Part shown: piece after piece, positions 36,793 through 45,238 of the stretch | Numbering within the stretch: the stretch's first letter is position 1 | How the letters are laid out: each line of letters opens with the position of its first letter | Assembly (NCBI RefSeq): GCF_900115435.1 | Contig: NZ_FOWK01000014.1 | Coordinates: 1 to 64,000 of the forward strand | DNA length: 64,000 bases | Origin: Prevotella sp. tf2-5 | GTDB lineage: Bacteria > Bacteroidota > Bacteroidia > Bacteroidales > Bacteroidaceae | Direction: 5' to 3' | The notes under the pieces: generated by a model | Database searches by the model: none | Told to the model about the DNA's origin: nothing | The model's input: the letters and a program-made list of their open reading frames with translations, nothing else | Translations under genes and position numbers: made by a program

Positions 36793-37889
36793 ACATTAAA
36801 CCTGAAGTGCATGATGTCACCATCCTGAACGACATACTCTTTACCCTCTATGCCCATCTTTCCTGCCTCACGGACGGCAGCCTCCGAGCCATACTGGATA
36901 TAGTCGTCGTATTTGATGACCTCCGCACGGATAAATCCTTTCTCAAAGTCGGTATGGATCACACCGGCACACTGAGGAGCCTTCCATCCCTTGTGGTAGG
37001 TCCATGCCTTCACCTCCATCTCACCGGCAGTGATGAAGGTCTCGAGATTCAGTAGAGAGTATGCCTTCTTGATAAGACGGTTGACACCACTCTCCTCCAG
37101 ACCTAGCTCCTCCAGGAACATCTGTTTGTCCTCATAGCTCTCCAGCTCGGCGATATCCTCCTCCGTCTTGGCAGCGATAATCATCGCCTCGGCACCCTCC
37201 TCCTTGGCAAGTGCCTCGACTTTCTGTGTGAAGGCGTTACCTTCCTTCGCGTCAGCCTCACTGACATTACATACATAAAGGACAGGCTTCGCCGTCAACA
37301 GGAAGAGATTGCGGGCACAGTCTTGTTCCTCCTTACTCTCGAACTCCACGATACGGGCATTCTTTCCCTGGTCGAGCACTTCCTTATATGCTTTCAGCAC
37401 GGTGACCTCCACCTTTGCCTCCTTGTTACCGGCGGCGGCAGCCTTCTCCGTCTTGGCAAGACGACTCTCAATAGTCTCCAAGTCTTTCAGTTGAAGCTCT
37501 GTGTCGATAATCTCCTTATCACGGATAGGGTCTATAGTACCGTCCACATGGGTGATATTGTCATCCTCAAAACAACGCAGCACATGGATGATGGCATCCG
37601 TCTCACGGATATTTCCTAAGAACTTGTTACCCAGGCCCTCCCCTTTGGAGGCACCCTTTACCAGTCCTGCGATATCCACGATCTCACAGGTTGCCGGAAC
37701 GATACGTCCCGGATGAACGATCTCCGCCAGTTTGGTGAGTCGCTCATCAGGAACGGTGATGACACCCACGTTCGGCTCTATCGTACAAAATGGAAAGTTG
37801 GCTGCCTGTGCCTTGGCACTCGACAAACAATTAAACAGAGTAGACTTACCCACGTTGGGCAGTCCCACAATACCACATTTTAATGACAT
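36789..37889 (-). CDS. ychF: Redox-regulated ATPase YchF (Obg-related)
   Basis: 366 residues. N-terminal P-loop [12 protein letters not shown], switch region DIAGLV, the NxxE-type base motif replaced as is usual in YchF, a coiled-coil insertion (about 130-200) and a C-terminal TGS-like domain ending [13 protein letters not shown]. YchF binds ATP rather than GTP and associates with ribosomes. Promoter TAATTTTG on the minus strand at 37919-37926; lgt follows with a 4-bp overlap. Confidence 0.97.
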   Translation of the reverse strand: MSLKCGIVGLPNVGKSTLFNCLSSAKAQAANFPFCTIEPNVGVITVPDERLTKLAEIVHPGRIVPATCEIVDIAGLVKGASKGEGLGNKFLGNIRETDAIIHVLRCFEDDNITHVDGTIDPIRDKEIIDTELQLKDLETIESRLAKTEKAAAAGNKEAKVEVTVLKAYKEVLDQGKNARIVEFESKEEQDCARNLFLLTAKPVLYVCNVSEADAKEGNAFTQKVEALAKEEGAEAMIIAAKTEEDIAELESYEDKQMFLEELGLEESGVNRLIKKAYSLLNLETFITAGEMEVKAWTYHKGWKAPQCAGVIHTDFEKGFIRAEVIKYDDYIQYGSEAAVREAGKMGIEGKEYVVQDGDIMHFRFNV

Positions 37890-37969
37890 CTTTTCAAATA
37901 AACGTTTATATTCGCCTGCAAAATTATTAATAATTCACCGAATAGCCAAATTTATTTCAAATCTACTTG

Positions 37970-38170
37970 TTATTTAGTCGCAATAATCCGACAATACTTG
38001 TGAATATTGGTCCCATCAAACGTTAGGAGCATCAACCAACCGGCAATACTATTCATCGTTACATCCTCAGAAATAAATCTGCGCAAGAGTTTCATGAGGC
38101 GAGGATGCGTGTAATAATAGCAAGATGTACGATCGAGCTTCCTCAAAGTTGGTCTGATCTTTTCTGACAA
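37970..38170 (-). CDS. Doubtful small ORF, possibly a gene remnant
   Basis: The frame encodes about 66 residues (SEKIRPTLRKLDRTSCYYYTH and onward to a single hydrophobic stretch SIAGWLMLL) and is open further upstream, but no ATG is present; only TTG at 38170. A -7-like TATTTTTG lies upstream on the minus strand (38199-38206). I do not recognise the sequence. It could be the end of a decayed gene. No other coding signal was seen in 37890-38261. Confidence 0.2.
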   Translation of the reverse strand: MSEKIRPTLRKLDRTSCYYYTHPRLMKLLRRFISEDVTMNSIAGWLMLLTFDGTNIHKYCRIIATK

Positions 38171-38261
38171 GTCGGTAAAACTTACATCCTTTATGATGCA
38201 AAAATACGAAAAAGAAAGAGAAGAAACAAATACTTAATGCAAAAAAATTAGAATTGAGATC

Positions 38262-38464
38262 TTTTTTTCGTATATGTCGCCCACCTGTCCCTTGACATCT
38301 TTGAGGATTTTTTCTTCACCGTATTTCTTCTTTATTTAAAGCCTTTAATTAATTCGTTTGGAGGCTTAAATCACCTCGTTTGAAGCCTTTATTTATCGGC
38401 GTTTGAACCACATCGAGTGATTTAAGTGATTCTATAATACACGAATTATATATATAGCAAAAAT
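38262..38464 (-). repeat. 203-bp inverted repeat, right arm (IR-R)
   Basis: Reverse complement of 355-557 at 200 of 203 positions. It lies in the 980-base gap between ychF and the DUF4143 ATPase gene. Unlike the left arm, its outer edge (38465 onward) is not interrupted by an IS, so this copy may show what the left arm looked like before insertion. The rest of the gap holds a palindromic element (38638-38663), a promoter and 22-bp repeats (38781-38868). Confidence 0.9.
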
Positions 38465-38637
38465 AATTATGGGGATAATTAATTTAGTAATATATAGATT
38501 TACAGAAAATACAATCACTAAAATCACTTTTTTATTAAAACAGCGATGCAAATCGCTCATTATCAACAAGTTTAGACGTTTCTGCATTTGTCGTTTTAGA
38601 TGACCTCATAAATTAAAATCGGGACGATTCTTGCTCT

Positions 38638-38663
38638 GCTCACAAAGGGATCCCCCTGTGAGC
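38638..38663. repeat. Palindromic element, copy 1
   Basis: GCTCACA at 38638-38644 pairs with TGTGAGC at 38657-38663 around AAGGGATCCCCC. A near-identical element is at 47987-48013. The outer arms and CCCCCTGTGAGC are conserved while the loop varies, as in dispersed REP-like hairpins. Confidence 0.7.
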
Positions 38664-38780
38664 ACAGATCATGAGGATTCATATGTCACTTACCCGTCCT
38701 ATGACATATTCTGCAACTATGTGGAACCATATATCTTAAAAAAATCCATTGAAAGACTTGCACCTTTCAGAAATAATCTT

Positions 38781-38868
38781 TATCTTTGCACTCAAGATTT
38801 GAACATTTCGTAAGCAAGATTTGAACATTTCGTAAGCAAGATTTGAACATTTCGTAAGCAAGATTTGA
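38781..38868 (+). promoter_or_regulatory. Promoter and 22-bp repeat leader of the DUF4143 ATPase gene
   Basis: TATCTTTGCA (38781-38790) is followed by three exact 22-bp direct repeats starting AAGATTTGAACATTTC (38794-38815, 38816-38837, 38838-38859) and a partial fourth (to 38868). The ATG is at 38873. The repeats therefore make up almost the whole mRNA leader. The box-to-start distance changes by 22 for each copy. Confidence 0.8.
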
Positions 38869-38872
38869 GTAT

Positions 38873-40060
38873 ATGAAATACAGAAGACCCCAATATTCAG
38901 AGGTGCTTGAACGGATGAATGAGCCACGTAAATTCATCCAGGTTTTGGCAGGTCCTCGTCAGGTAGGTAAGTCGACGCTAATAGACCAAGTGTTGGCAGA
39001 ATGTCATTTGCCACATTATTTATATAATGCAGACGGAATTGACGAAAATGATACAGACTGGATTCGTCGGATATGGGAAAGTGTCCGTATTCAGATGGAT
39101 ACTAAAAAACAGAAAGATGCAGTACTTGTCATTGATGAGATTCATAAGATCAAGCGATGGAGTGAAATCGTAAAACGAGAGTGGGATGCTGACACGCACA
39201 ATCATCGTCCACTTAAGCTCTTCCTTCTAGGTTCATCACGTCTGATGCTTCGCAAAGGACTGACAGAATCATTGGCTGGTCGTTTTGAATTGATACGATT
39301 AGGACATTGGACATTACAAGAGATGGGTGATGCTTTCGGATGGAATCTCGATGAGTGGATTTATTATGGAGGATATCCTGGCAGTGCAGGACTTATAAAG
39401 GAAATGCGCCGATGGCGAAAATATATCAAAGAGTCGCTGGTGGCTCCTGCTGTTGAAAAGGACGTCATACTGACGTCTAATATATATAGGCCGGCACTTA
39501 TGAAACAACTTTTTGAGTTGGGTTGTTCCTACTCAGCAGAGTTACTCTCTCTCACCAAGGCATTAGGACAACTTCAGGATGCAGGCAATGTAACCACATT
39601 GTCATCCTATCTGGAAATTCTCAATCAGAGCAATCTTTTAGCAGGACTTCAAAAATATGCCAATGACGAGGCACGTCGCTATCAATCTGTACCGAAATAT
39701 CAGGTATATAACAATGCTTTGCTTACTGCTTATAAAGGCACATCCTACGAAAAAGACCGCATAGATCCGCAGATATGGGGACGTTGGGTCGAGTCTGCCG
39801 TTGGAGCCTATCTGCTTGGAGAAGCCGAAGAGGAAGGTTACAAAGTCTATTATTGGCGAGAGCGATCTGATGAAGTTGACTTTGTCATTGTCCGTCAGGG
39901 AGAAACCATTGCATTAGAGGTAAAGAGTGGGCGTCGTGGGATGAATAGTGGTTTACCCAAGTTCTGTGCTAACTTTCATCCTAAGCGAGCCCTTGTCATT
40001 GGTACCGATGGCATTCCCTTCGAAGACTTCTTCCGTATGCGGATAGAAGATTTGTTTTAA
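38873..40060 (+). CDS. AAA ATPase with C-terminal DUF4143 (PD-(D/E)xK-like) domain
   Basis: 395 residues. Walker A GPRQVGKST (about 27-35), Walker B LVIDEIHKI, then a central helical part, and a C-terminal DUF4143 region with DEVDFVIVRQGETIALEVKSG, which has the layout of a PD-(D/E)xK nuclease core. Such ATPases are common, mobile and paralogous in Bacteroidales; their cellular role is unknown. It stands alone between repeat arrays in the accessory island. Confidence 0.9.
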   Translation: MKYRRPQYSEVLERMNEPRKFIQVLAGPRQVGKSTLIDQVLAECHLPHYLYNADGIDENDTDWIRRIWESVRIQMDTKKQKDAVLVIDEIHKIKRWSEIVKREWDADTHNHRPLKLFLLGSSRLMLRKGLTESLAGRFELIRLGHWTLQEMGDAFGWNLDEWIYYGGYPGSAGLIKEMRRWRKYIKESLVAPAVEKDVILTSNIYRPALMKQLFELGCSYSAELLSLTKALGQLQDAGNVTTLSSYLEILNQSNLLAGLQKYANDEARRYQSVPKYQVYNNALLTAYKGTSYEKDRIDPQIWGRWVESAVGAYLLGEAEEEGYKVYYWRERSDEVDFVIVRQGETIALEVKSGRRGMNSGLPKFCANFHPKRALVIGTDGIPFEDFFRMRIEDLF

Positions 40061-40163
40061 GTGACAATGGTACCTGTCCCTAGTGTTCCCTCGTCACATT
40101 AAAAGATTAAACATTGAATTGCGGGAGTGAAACAGGTACCTGTCCCTGCGTTCCTTTGTTTCA
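40061..40163. repeat. Pair of hairpin elements with a shared TACCTGTCCCT core
   Basis: Unit 1 (40061-40097) has arms GTGAC and GTCAC; unit 2 (40128-40163) has arms TGAAACA and TGTTTCA. Both enclose GGTACCTGTCCCT followed by GTTCC. The loops are nearly identical while both arms differ and still pair. Unit 1 starts one base after the ATPase stop codon, so it may act in termination, but no T tract follows. Confidence 0.6.
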
Positions 40164-40223
40164 AGGTATTCTAACGACACTTTCGAGGAGTAAGTAGCCT
40201 TCTTACATTCTTGCACCTACAGC

Positions 40224-40345
40224 TGCAAGGTCGTTCAGCCATAGGTGCAAGGTCGTTCAGCCATAGGTGCAAGATGGTGTAGCCCTAACTGAAACCCTAC
40301 AATTGAAATGACGGAGGTGTTCGGAGGTGTTGACCAAACACCTCC
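40224..40345. repeat. 22-bp tandem repeats plus hairpin
   Basis: TGCAAGGTCGTTCAGCCATAGG occurs at 40224-40245 and 40246-40267, with a decayed third copy to 40289. Downstream GGAGGTGTT (40323-40331) pairs with AACACCTCC (40337-40345) across a 5-base loop. The 424-base gap 40061-40484 consists of such elements; no gene was seen until the promoter at 40454. Confidence 0.7.
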
Positions 40346-40484
40346 TCCCTCTAAATCCCTTTGTTCATCGGCTTTCAGCGCATGTTGACGGAGGTGAGGG
40401 GGTGTTTTTGCGTAATTTCTTTTGAAAAACTTGCAACTATCATTTCTTATTTGTATCTTTGTATTCAAAATAACCAATAACGCA

Positions 40485-40711
40485 ATGAGTAACAAAGAAC
40501 CTGGCAACGTTTACATACTAACCAACCCTGCTTTCGCGAGGATTGGGTGAAGATTGGTACGTCGGAGAATACAGTTTCCAAATGGTGCACTAAATCTTCT
40601 CAGCCAGACATCGTAATCCTCGCAAAGATTTCTAAAATATTAAATGTTGGTGTGGAGGATTTATTCAATAAGAAGTTAATGGAATCTATATTAATCCAGT
40701 TACAATTATAA
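40485..40711 (+). pseudogene. Chimeric remnant: GIY-YIG (T5orf172-like) start joined to an XRE-type HTH tail
   Basis: Behind a good -7 box (TATCTTTG, 40454-40461), ATG at 40485 opens MSNKEPGNVYILTNPAF, the start of a T5orf172-type GIY-YIG protein, but it stops at 40548-40550. Shifting one base near 40535 restores REDWVKIG, followed at once by TSENTVSKWCTKSSQPDIVI and an XRE helix-turn-helix C-terminus to the stop at 40709-40711. So two unrelated genes are joined at the KIG/GTSENT junction and a single-base loss breaks the frame. Confidence 0.7.
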
Positions 40712-40725
40712 TTAAACATGTTATT

Positions 40726-41400
40726 ATGAAGCGTCTATTGTCAATAATGCTATTAGCAATAAGTTGGGTTTATGTGAACGCCCAAGTAGATGGATTCTTT
40801 ACTTGTCCTGAGTACAAAGCTGATATTCAGGAGTACAACAAGACAACCAAAGGCAGCAATAAGAAGCGTTGTCAAATGCTGATGAAATTAAACCACATGA
40901 ATGACGATGGAGAAATTCAATATCAGTATGTTTTTCATGCTAAAGATACTTTAAATAGAGCGCAACTCATGGAAACTGTTAAACGATGGGCAAAGACGAA
41001 TTATAAAAACTATGAGAAGTCTACCATCAGCGAAACAGATAGTACGGCAGATTACACTGGTTATTTTCTGAACGTTGGGCAAGTCACTGGTGCCTTTAAG
41101 GCTGTCTTTATTAATGCTATCTCATATGTCCGTGTCGAGGTGAAAGCTGATAGAATAAGAATAACAGCCACTGTCAGACATTACGTTTTGGCACAAGGAG
41201 GCGTTTCTGGTGCCAAGACAGCCCTGACATTGCCAAGAGATGTTTATCCATATACAGATTCATCAAACCAAAGCACCTATGCGCAAGCATATATAAACTG
41301 TAACCTCAACCTAATAACAACAGTCGGAAGTATCTTATTGTACCTTAATAAGAATTACCCATCCTTTTCGGCTAAAGAAAAGAAGGATGATGATTGGTAA
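40726..41400 (+). CDS. Hypothetical secreted protein, possibly DUF4468-like
   Basis: 224 residues with a signal peptide (about 1-19, cleavage after VNAQ). The mature part contains MNDDGEIQYQYVFHAKDTLNRAQL and RVEVKADRIRITATVRHYVL, a pattern resembling the DUF4468 TBP-like fold common in Bacteroidales secreted proteins. The C-terminus is Lys/Asp rich. It follows the chimeric pseudogene by 14 bases, and no separate promoter is obvious, so it may use the TATCTTTG at 40454. Family call is tentative. Confidence 0.7.
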   Translation: MKRLLSIMLLAISWVYVNAQVDGFFTCPEYKADIQEYNKTTKGSNKKRCQMLMKLNHMNDDGEIQYQYVFHAKDTLNRAQLMETVKRWAKTNYKNYEKSTISETDSTADYTGYFLNVGQVTGAFKAVFINAISYVRVEVKADRIRITATVRHYVLAQGGVSGAKTALTLPRDVYPYTDSSNQSTYAQAYINCNLNLITTVGSILLYLNKNYPSFSAKEKKDDDW

Positions 41401-41562
41401 TTGTCGTTAATCGGTTAATAAATAATCACAATTAAGAGACTTATAAAAAGTTAATGTTTGAAAAAGTTAAAAGGGCATATATCTCTAGTTGCGATTTCTA
41501 CATTATAAAGAAAGTGTAATATTCTGATTTGTCTTTTTAATGATTCTTTTTATATTAATGGA

Positions 41563-43179
41563 ATGAGTACGAAAGTTATACATCCAGTAGGTTACTGGTC
41601 TTTAGAAAAACTGATAGAAGAAGGCAAGAAGTACCATACTAAAGGAGAGTTTAAGAAACTGTCCCCATCAGCTTATGCCAAAGCTTGCCGTACAGGTTTG
41701 ATAAAATCCATGGATTGGTTCAACAATGGAAGAAAGAAGAAACGTGGACCATACAAAGAACACAAATATACAAAAAAGTATGTCGCTGCTATAATCAAAG
41801 AACACTGCTGTATTACAGTAACTGATCTGAGAAAAACCAATGAGTATGCTTATAAACAAGCTAGAGATAATAATTGGCTAAAAGAGCTAGGGCTGAGAGA
41901 GAACAAACATGAAGATGGCTATTGGACTGAAAATAGAGTATGGGATGTTGCACATCAATATACTAACAAGAATGAATTCAGTAAGCATGAACCTGTAGCA
42001 TATAAATGGGCTAGTCAATATGGGTTGTTAGAGAAGATGACCTGGATGAAAAGCCCTACGTATGATGAAAGACGTGAGAACCATGACTCTGAAGTTTATG
42101 CATATGTTGACGAGCAGAATAAGGTGGTATATGTAGGCCTTGCTGTAGATATACAAAACAGAAAGAGATCCCACAAATATCAAAAAAATAGTGCTGTCAA
42201 AAAGTATTTTGGAAAAAACATTCCTGAACCTCTGATTTTAAAAACGCAACTTACTATAGATGAAAGCACCTATTGGGAAGATTACTTTAAACAAAAGTAT
42301 ATTTGTAAAGGATATAAAATACTTAATGTTGCCCCAACTGGTCTAGGGACAGGGTCAATAGGCGGTATTCCTAAATGGACATCTAAAGAAGCTGTATTTG
42401 AAGAATCTCATAAATATCAGAGTAGAAGCGAATTCAAGATGAAATCTGGAGGAGCTTATAATCATGCTTTATCTAATGGATGGTTAGACGAAATGACTTG
42501 GTTAGAAAAACCATTACCAAAAATCAAGTGGACACGAGAAAAAGTGTTTGAAGAAAGTCATAAGTATCAGTATAAGGGCGATTTTTGTAATGGCTCACCT
42601 CGTGCATACGAAGTTGCAATGAATAATGGTTGGCTAGAAGAAATGACATGGATTAAAGAGAGACGTAAACCTAGTAATTATTGGACTCGCGAAAGAGTAT
42701 TTGAAGAAAGCCACAAATACACTAACAAAAAAGATTTTGAAGCCAATGCCAATACGGCATTTCAAAAAGCTATGCAAAATGGATGGCTAAAACAGATGCC
42801 GTGGCTAATGCCATTGCCATTAGGACCAGTCTCAGTTTGGACACATGAAAAGATTATTGACGAATCTAGGAAATACACTTCAAAAACAGAATTCGCAGAG
42901 AAAAGTCCAACGGCATATCGTCATGCCTGTGAAGACAAATCAATATTTCAAGAGATGCCTTGGATAGTTGAAAAAAAGAAGCCTGATGGTTGGTGGAATG
43001 ATAAAGCAAGAGTTATGGAAGAAGGACATAAATACACTTCAAGAACAGCCTTTGCAAAGGGATCGTATTCGGCATGGAAGTCGGCAAAGAAGAATGGATG
43101 GCTAGACGAAATGACATGGATGGAAAACAATCGACATAGAGATTCCAAGGGATTGACACTTGACATAAACGATGTCTGA
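41563..43179 (+). CDS. GIY-YIG nuclease-like protein with eight roughly 50-residue DNA-binding-type repeats
   Basis: 538 residues, Lys-rich and coded by AT-rich DNA unlike its neighbours. A GIY-YIG-like domain (about 177-266: VYAYVD, VVYVGLA, Arg200, Glu239, LNVAPTG) lies inside an array of repeats at about 11-52, 69-110, 120-161, then 271-313, 322-363, 373-414, 425-467 and 477-519. The consensus is W-T-x-E-x-V-x-E-E-S-H-K-Y, then EF, then SPxAY and NGWLDEMTW. This module resembles the AKKY/SEF/AY/GWLDEI repeats seen in phage homing-type endonucleases. Role unknown: a free-standing homing endonuclease or an island-encoded nuclease. The GIY motif is degenerate (V-Y-A-Y). Confidence 0.8.
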   Translation: MSTKVIHPVGYWSLEKLIEEGKKYHTKGEFKKLSPSAYAKACRTGLIKSMDWFNNGRKKKRGPYKEHKYTKKYVAAIIKEHCCITVTDLRKTNEYAYKQARDNNWLKELGLRENKHEDGYWTENRVWDVAHQYTNKNEFSKHEPVAYKWASQYGLLEKMTWMKSPTYDERRENHDSEVYAYVDEQNKVVYVGLAVDIQNRKRSHKYQKNSAVKKYFGKNIPEPLILKTQLTIDESTYWEDYFKQKYICKGYKILNVAPTGLGTGSIGGIPKWTSKEAVFEESHKYQSRSEFKMKSGGAYNHALSNGWLDEMTWLEKPLPKIKWTREKVFEESHKYQYKGDFCNGSPRAYEVAMNNGWLEEMTWIKERRKPSNYWTRERVFEESHKYTNKKDFEANANTAFQKAMQNGWLKQMPWLMPLPLGPVSVWTHEKIIDESRKYTSKTEFAEKSPTAYRHACEDKSIFQEMPWIVEKKKPDGWWNDKARVMEEGHKYTSRTAFAKGSYSAWKSAKKNGWLDEMTWMENNRHRDSKGLTLDINDV

Positions 43180-43330
43180 AATCAGAAGTCTGAAGTAAGA
43201 TACTTTTTTACTTAAAACGTGCATCTGGGAGGACACTATGAAAACAATTTCGAAGATAATAATGAACAAATCAATTCTCGAGCAGGGCTCGCCTACCCGT
43301 AGCCTTTCAAGATTATGAATCTCGGAAGAT

Positions 43331-44143
43331 TCATAAGGCATGTCCACCAGATACTTTAATGACTTGACCCGTTAGCATTCTCGCCTGCTCACTTGCCAGA
43401 AACAGAATTGTTTCTGCAATATCTTCCGGCTGAATCAGTTTACCCATAGGAATGACTGGAAGAACAGACTGTTCCAAATCGGTGTCAATCCAACCCGTCT
43501 GAGTCGGACCTGGTGCAACACAATTGACGGTAATGCCGTACTTTGCCACCTCCAAGGCTATGCTGCGGGTAAGTGCTTCAATAGTAGCCTTACTTGCTCC
43601 GTAAGCTATCTGCCCGGCAAAAACCTGTGATGCATCGGTTGAAATATTGATGATGCGTCCATAATCACCGCGATGGGTAATCATCTCCCTTGTCATCAGG
43701 ATGCTTCCGCGGACATTGACCGCAAATGTGTTATCAATCACATTCTGAGTAATTTTCTCGATGGTGTCGATGCCGTCCATGTCACCATCGGCAGCATTGT
43801 TGACCAGAATATCGACCCTTCCGTATCGTTCAAGGACTTTCGAATAGATTTCCTTTACGGCAGCTTCATAGGAAATGTCGCTTTCCAGAATCATATAGTC
43901 GGCATTCATTTGCTTTAGCCTGCTCTCAACACGATCAGCATTGCCTGAGTTTGCCTCGAAATATCTGTCCGTGCCGTTCTTGTCAGTCTTCGATTGGTCG
44001 AACTGCCTGTAGATCCTCTTGTATATCAACACAACTTTTGCCCCTTCACGAGCAAAAGCAAATGCTATTGTTGCCCCTATCCCCTGTGGGTTATTTGCTC
44101 CTGTAATCAGAGCTACTTTATCATTAAGTCCGTAGTTAACCAT
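43331..44143 (-). CDS. Short-chain dehydrogenase/reductase
   Basis: 270 residues. Rossmann motif TGANNPQGIGA, NNAA, catalytic Ser in INISTDAS and Tyr-x-x-x-Lys in YGASK; the C-terminal PGPTQTGW and ILFLASEQARMLTGQVIKVSGG are typical of classical SDRs. Ketoacyl-reductase-like, substrate unknown. It is last of a leftward run HxlR regulator, YjbQ, SDR (gap 30 bases). A small hairpin (43314-43335) covers its stop codon. Confidence 0.93.
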   Translation of the reverse strand: MVNYGLNDKVALITGANNPQGIGATIAFAFAREGAKVVLIYKRIYRQFDQSKTDKNGTDRYFEANSGNADRVESRLKQMNADYMILESDISYEAAVKEIYSKVLERYGRVDILVNNAADGDMDGIDTIEKITQNVIDNTFAVNVRGSILMTREMITHRGDYGRIINISTDASQVFAGQIAYGASKATIEALTRSIALEVAKYGITVNCVAPGPTQTGWIDTDLEQSVLPVIPMGKLIQPEDIAETILFLASEQARMLTGQVIKVSGGHAL

Positions 44144-44173
44144 ATAATTACCTTCTTTTGTTTTATCGGATTA

Positions 44174-44659
44174 TTATTCTCCAATAATTGTTACAACCAA
44201 GTCTCTTGGGCCGCCATAATTTCTGTACTCACAAAAGTAGATGCCTTGCCAAGTGCCGAGATTCAGACGACCATCGGTGATGGGGATGGTAATGCTGACA
44301 CCGCTTAATGTCGATTTAGCGTGTGCAGGCATGTCGTCGGCACCTTCCAACGTATGTTCATACTCAGGACGGTTTTGACTTTGTCGAATTCCTCCTCGCT
44401 CGGAAGAGTTGATGCAAGCATCACTCTCCTCTCTCTCGTTCGTCATTTCAGGAACCAATCTATTAAAGATAGTCTCCATATCTACACGCACATCAGGATC
44501 ACAGTTCTCGTTGATGCTCAGTCCGCAACTGGTGTGCTTCGTGAAGATGTTCACGATGCCCGTCTTCGGCAGCTTCGGCAACTGGCTCACTATCTCGCTC
44601 GTCACCAAGTGGAAGCCACGACGTTTCGGCTGCAGGGTTATTTCTATTTGCTGTACCAT
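44174..44659 (-). CDS. YjbQ family protein (UPF0047)
   Basis: 161 residues. Family motifs are present: GIVNIFTKHTSCGLSINEN, DVRVDMETIFNRLVPE, YEHTLEGADDMPAHAKSTLSG and LNLGTWQGIYFCEYRN. E. coli YjbQ has weak thiamine-phosphate synthase activity, but the real role is unclear. It sits 14 bases after the HxlR-type regulator and probably shares its transcript. Confidence 0.93.
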   Translation of the reverse strand: MVQQIEITLQPKRRGFHLVTSEIVSQLPKLPKTGIVNIFTKHTSCGLSINENCDPDVRVDMETIFNRLVPEMTNEREESDACINSSERGGIRQSQNRPEYEHTLEGADDMPAHAKSTLSGVSITIPITDGRLNLGTWQGIYFCEYRNYGGPRDLVVTIIGE

Positions 44660-44673
44660 ATCAGATTCTTACA

Positions 44674-45018
44674 TTAATCTGTCACAACATCCTTGAAATG
44701 CTGCTGTCCCCAGGCTATTAGATCCGTAAGCACCGGCATGAGTGAACGGCCTGTATCAGTCAGGGAATACTCTACGCGGGGAGGAACCTCTGGATAGACC
44801 TCACGATGAACAAGGTGACTCTGCTCCAGATTCTTCAGCGTCTGCGAAAGCATCTTCTGGGAACAGTCTGTCATCAGGCGACGCATCTCATTAAAACGGA
44901 GGATGCCAGTCTCGCTGACGTGGAGCTGATAGAGCACCAACATTGACCACTTGTCGCCAAAGCGACTCACTACATTGCGTATCGGACAAGCCAGATACTC
45001 TGCTTTTATATCTGCCAT
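44674..45018 (-). CDS. HxlR-family winged-helix regulator
   Basis: 114 residues. The conserved Cys lies in ACPIRNVVSRFGDKWSML, followed by the wHTH part FNEMRRLMTDCSQKMLSQTLKNLEQSHLV and YSLTDTGRSLMPVL. HxlR regulators often sense aldehydes or oxidants through that Cys and control neighbouring reductases. It heads the operon with yjbQ and the SDR from TACCTTTG on the minus strand (45036-45043), and is divergent from the cupin gene. Confidence 0.94.
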   Translation of the reverse strand: MADIKAEYLACPIRNVVSRFGDKWSMLVLYQLHVSETGILRFNEMRRLMTDCSQKMLSQTLKNLEQSHLVHREVYPEVPPRVEYSLTDTGRSLMPVLTDLIAWGQQHFKDVVTD

Positions 45019-45238
45019 AATTATAGAATTTTCGACAAAGGTAGCAAAAAGTTACTAACTAACGGCATTATACTATGTTAATCTGAGTTAAAGTGCATTT
45101 TGCGGAACTGCGATAACATCCCAATTCCTACTTTTTGGTAACTATCCCACCAAAAAGTGCCTTCTTGTGGGAATGAAAAATTCGCCGTACCTTTGCACCG
45201 TCAAAACGAAATAATAACATTTTAAACGTATAAGAATT

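Noticed and set aside
38794..38868. 22-bp direct repeats considered as a CRISPR array (also 23155-23220 and 40224-40289)
   Set aside because: Units are contiguous with no spacers, and there are no cas genes in the window.
40235..40507. Minus-strand frame of 90 codons in the repeat-rich gap
   Set aside because: Its translation is the 22-bp repeat and hairpin read through; it has no promoter and opposes the chimeric pseudogene start.
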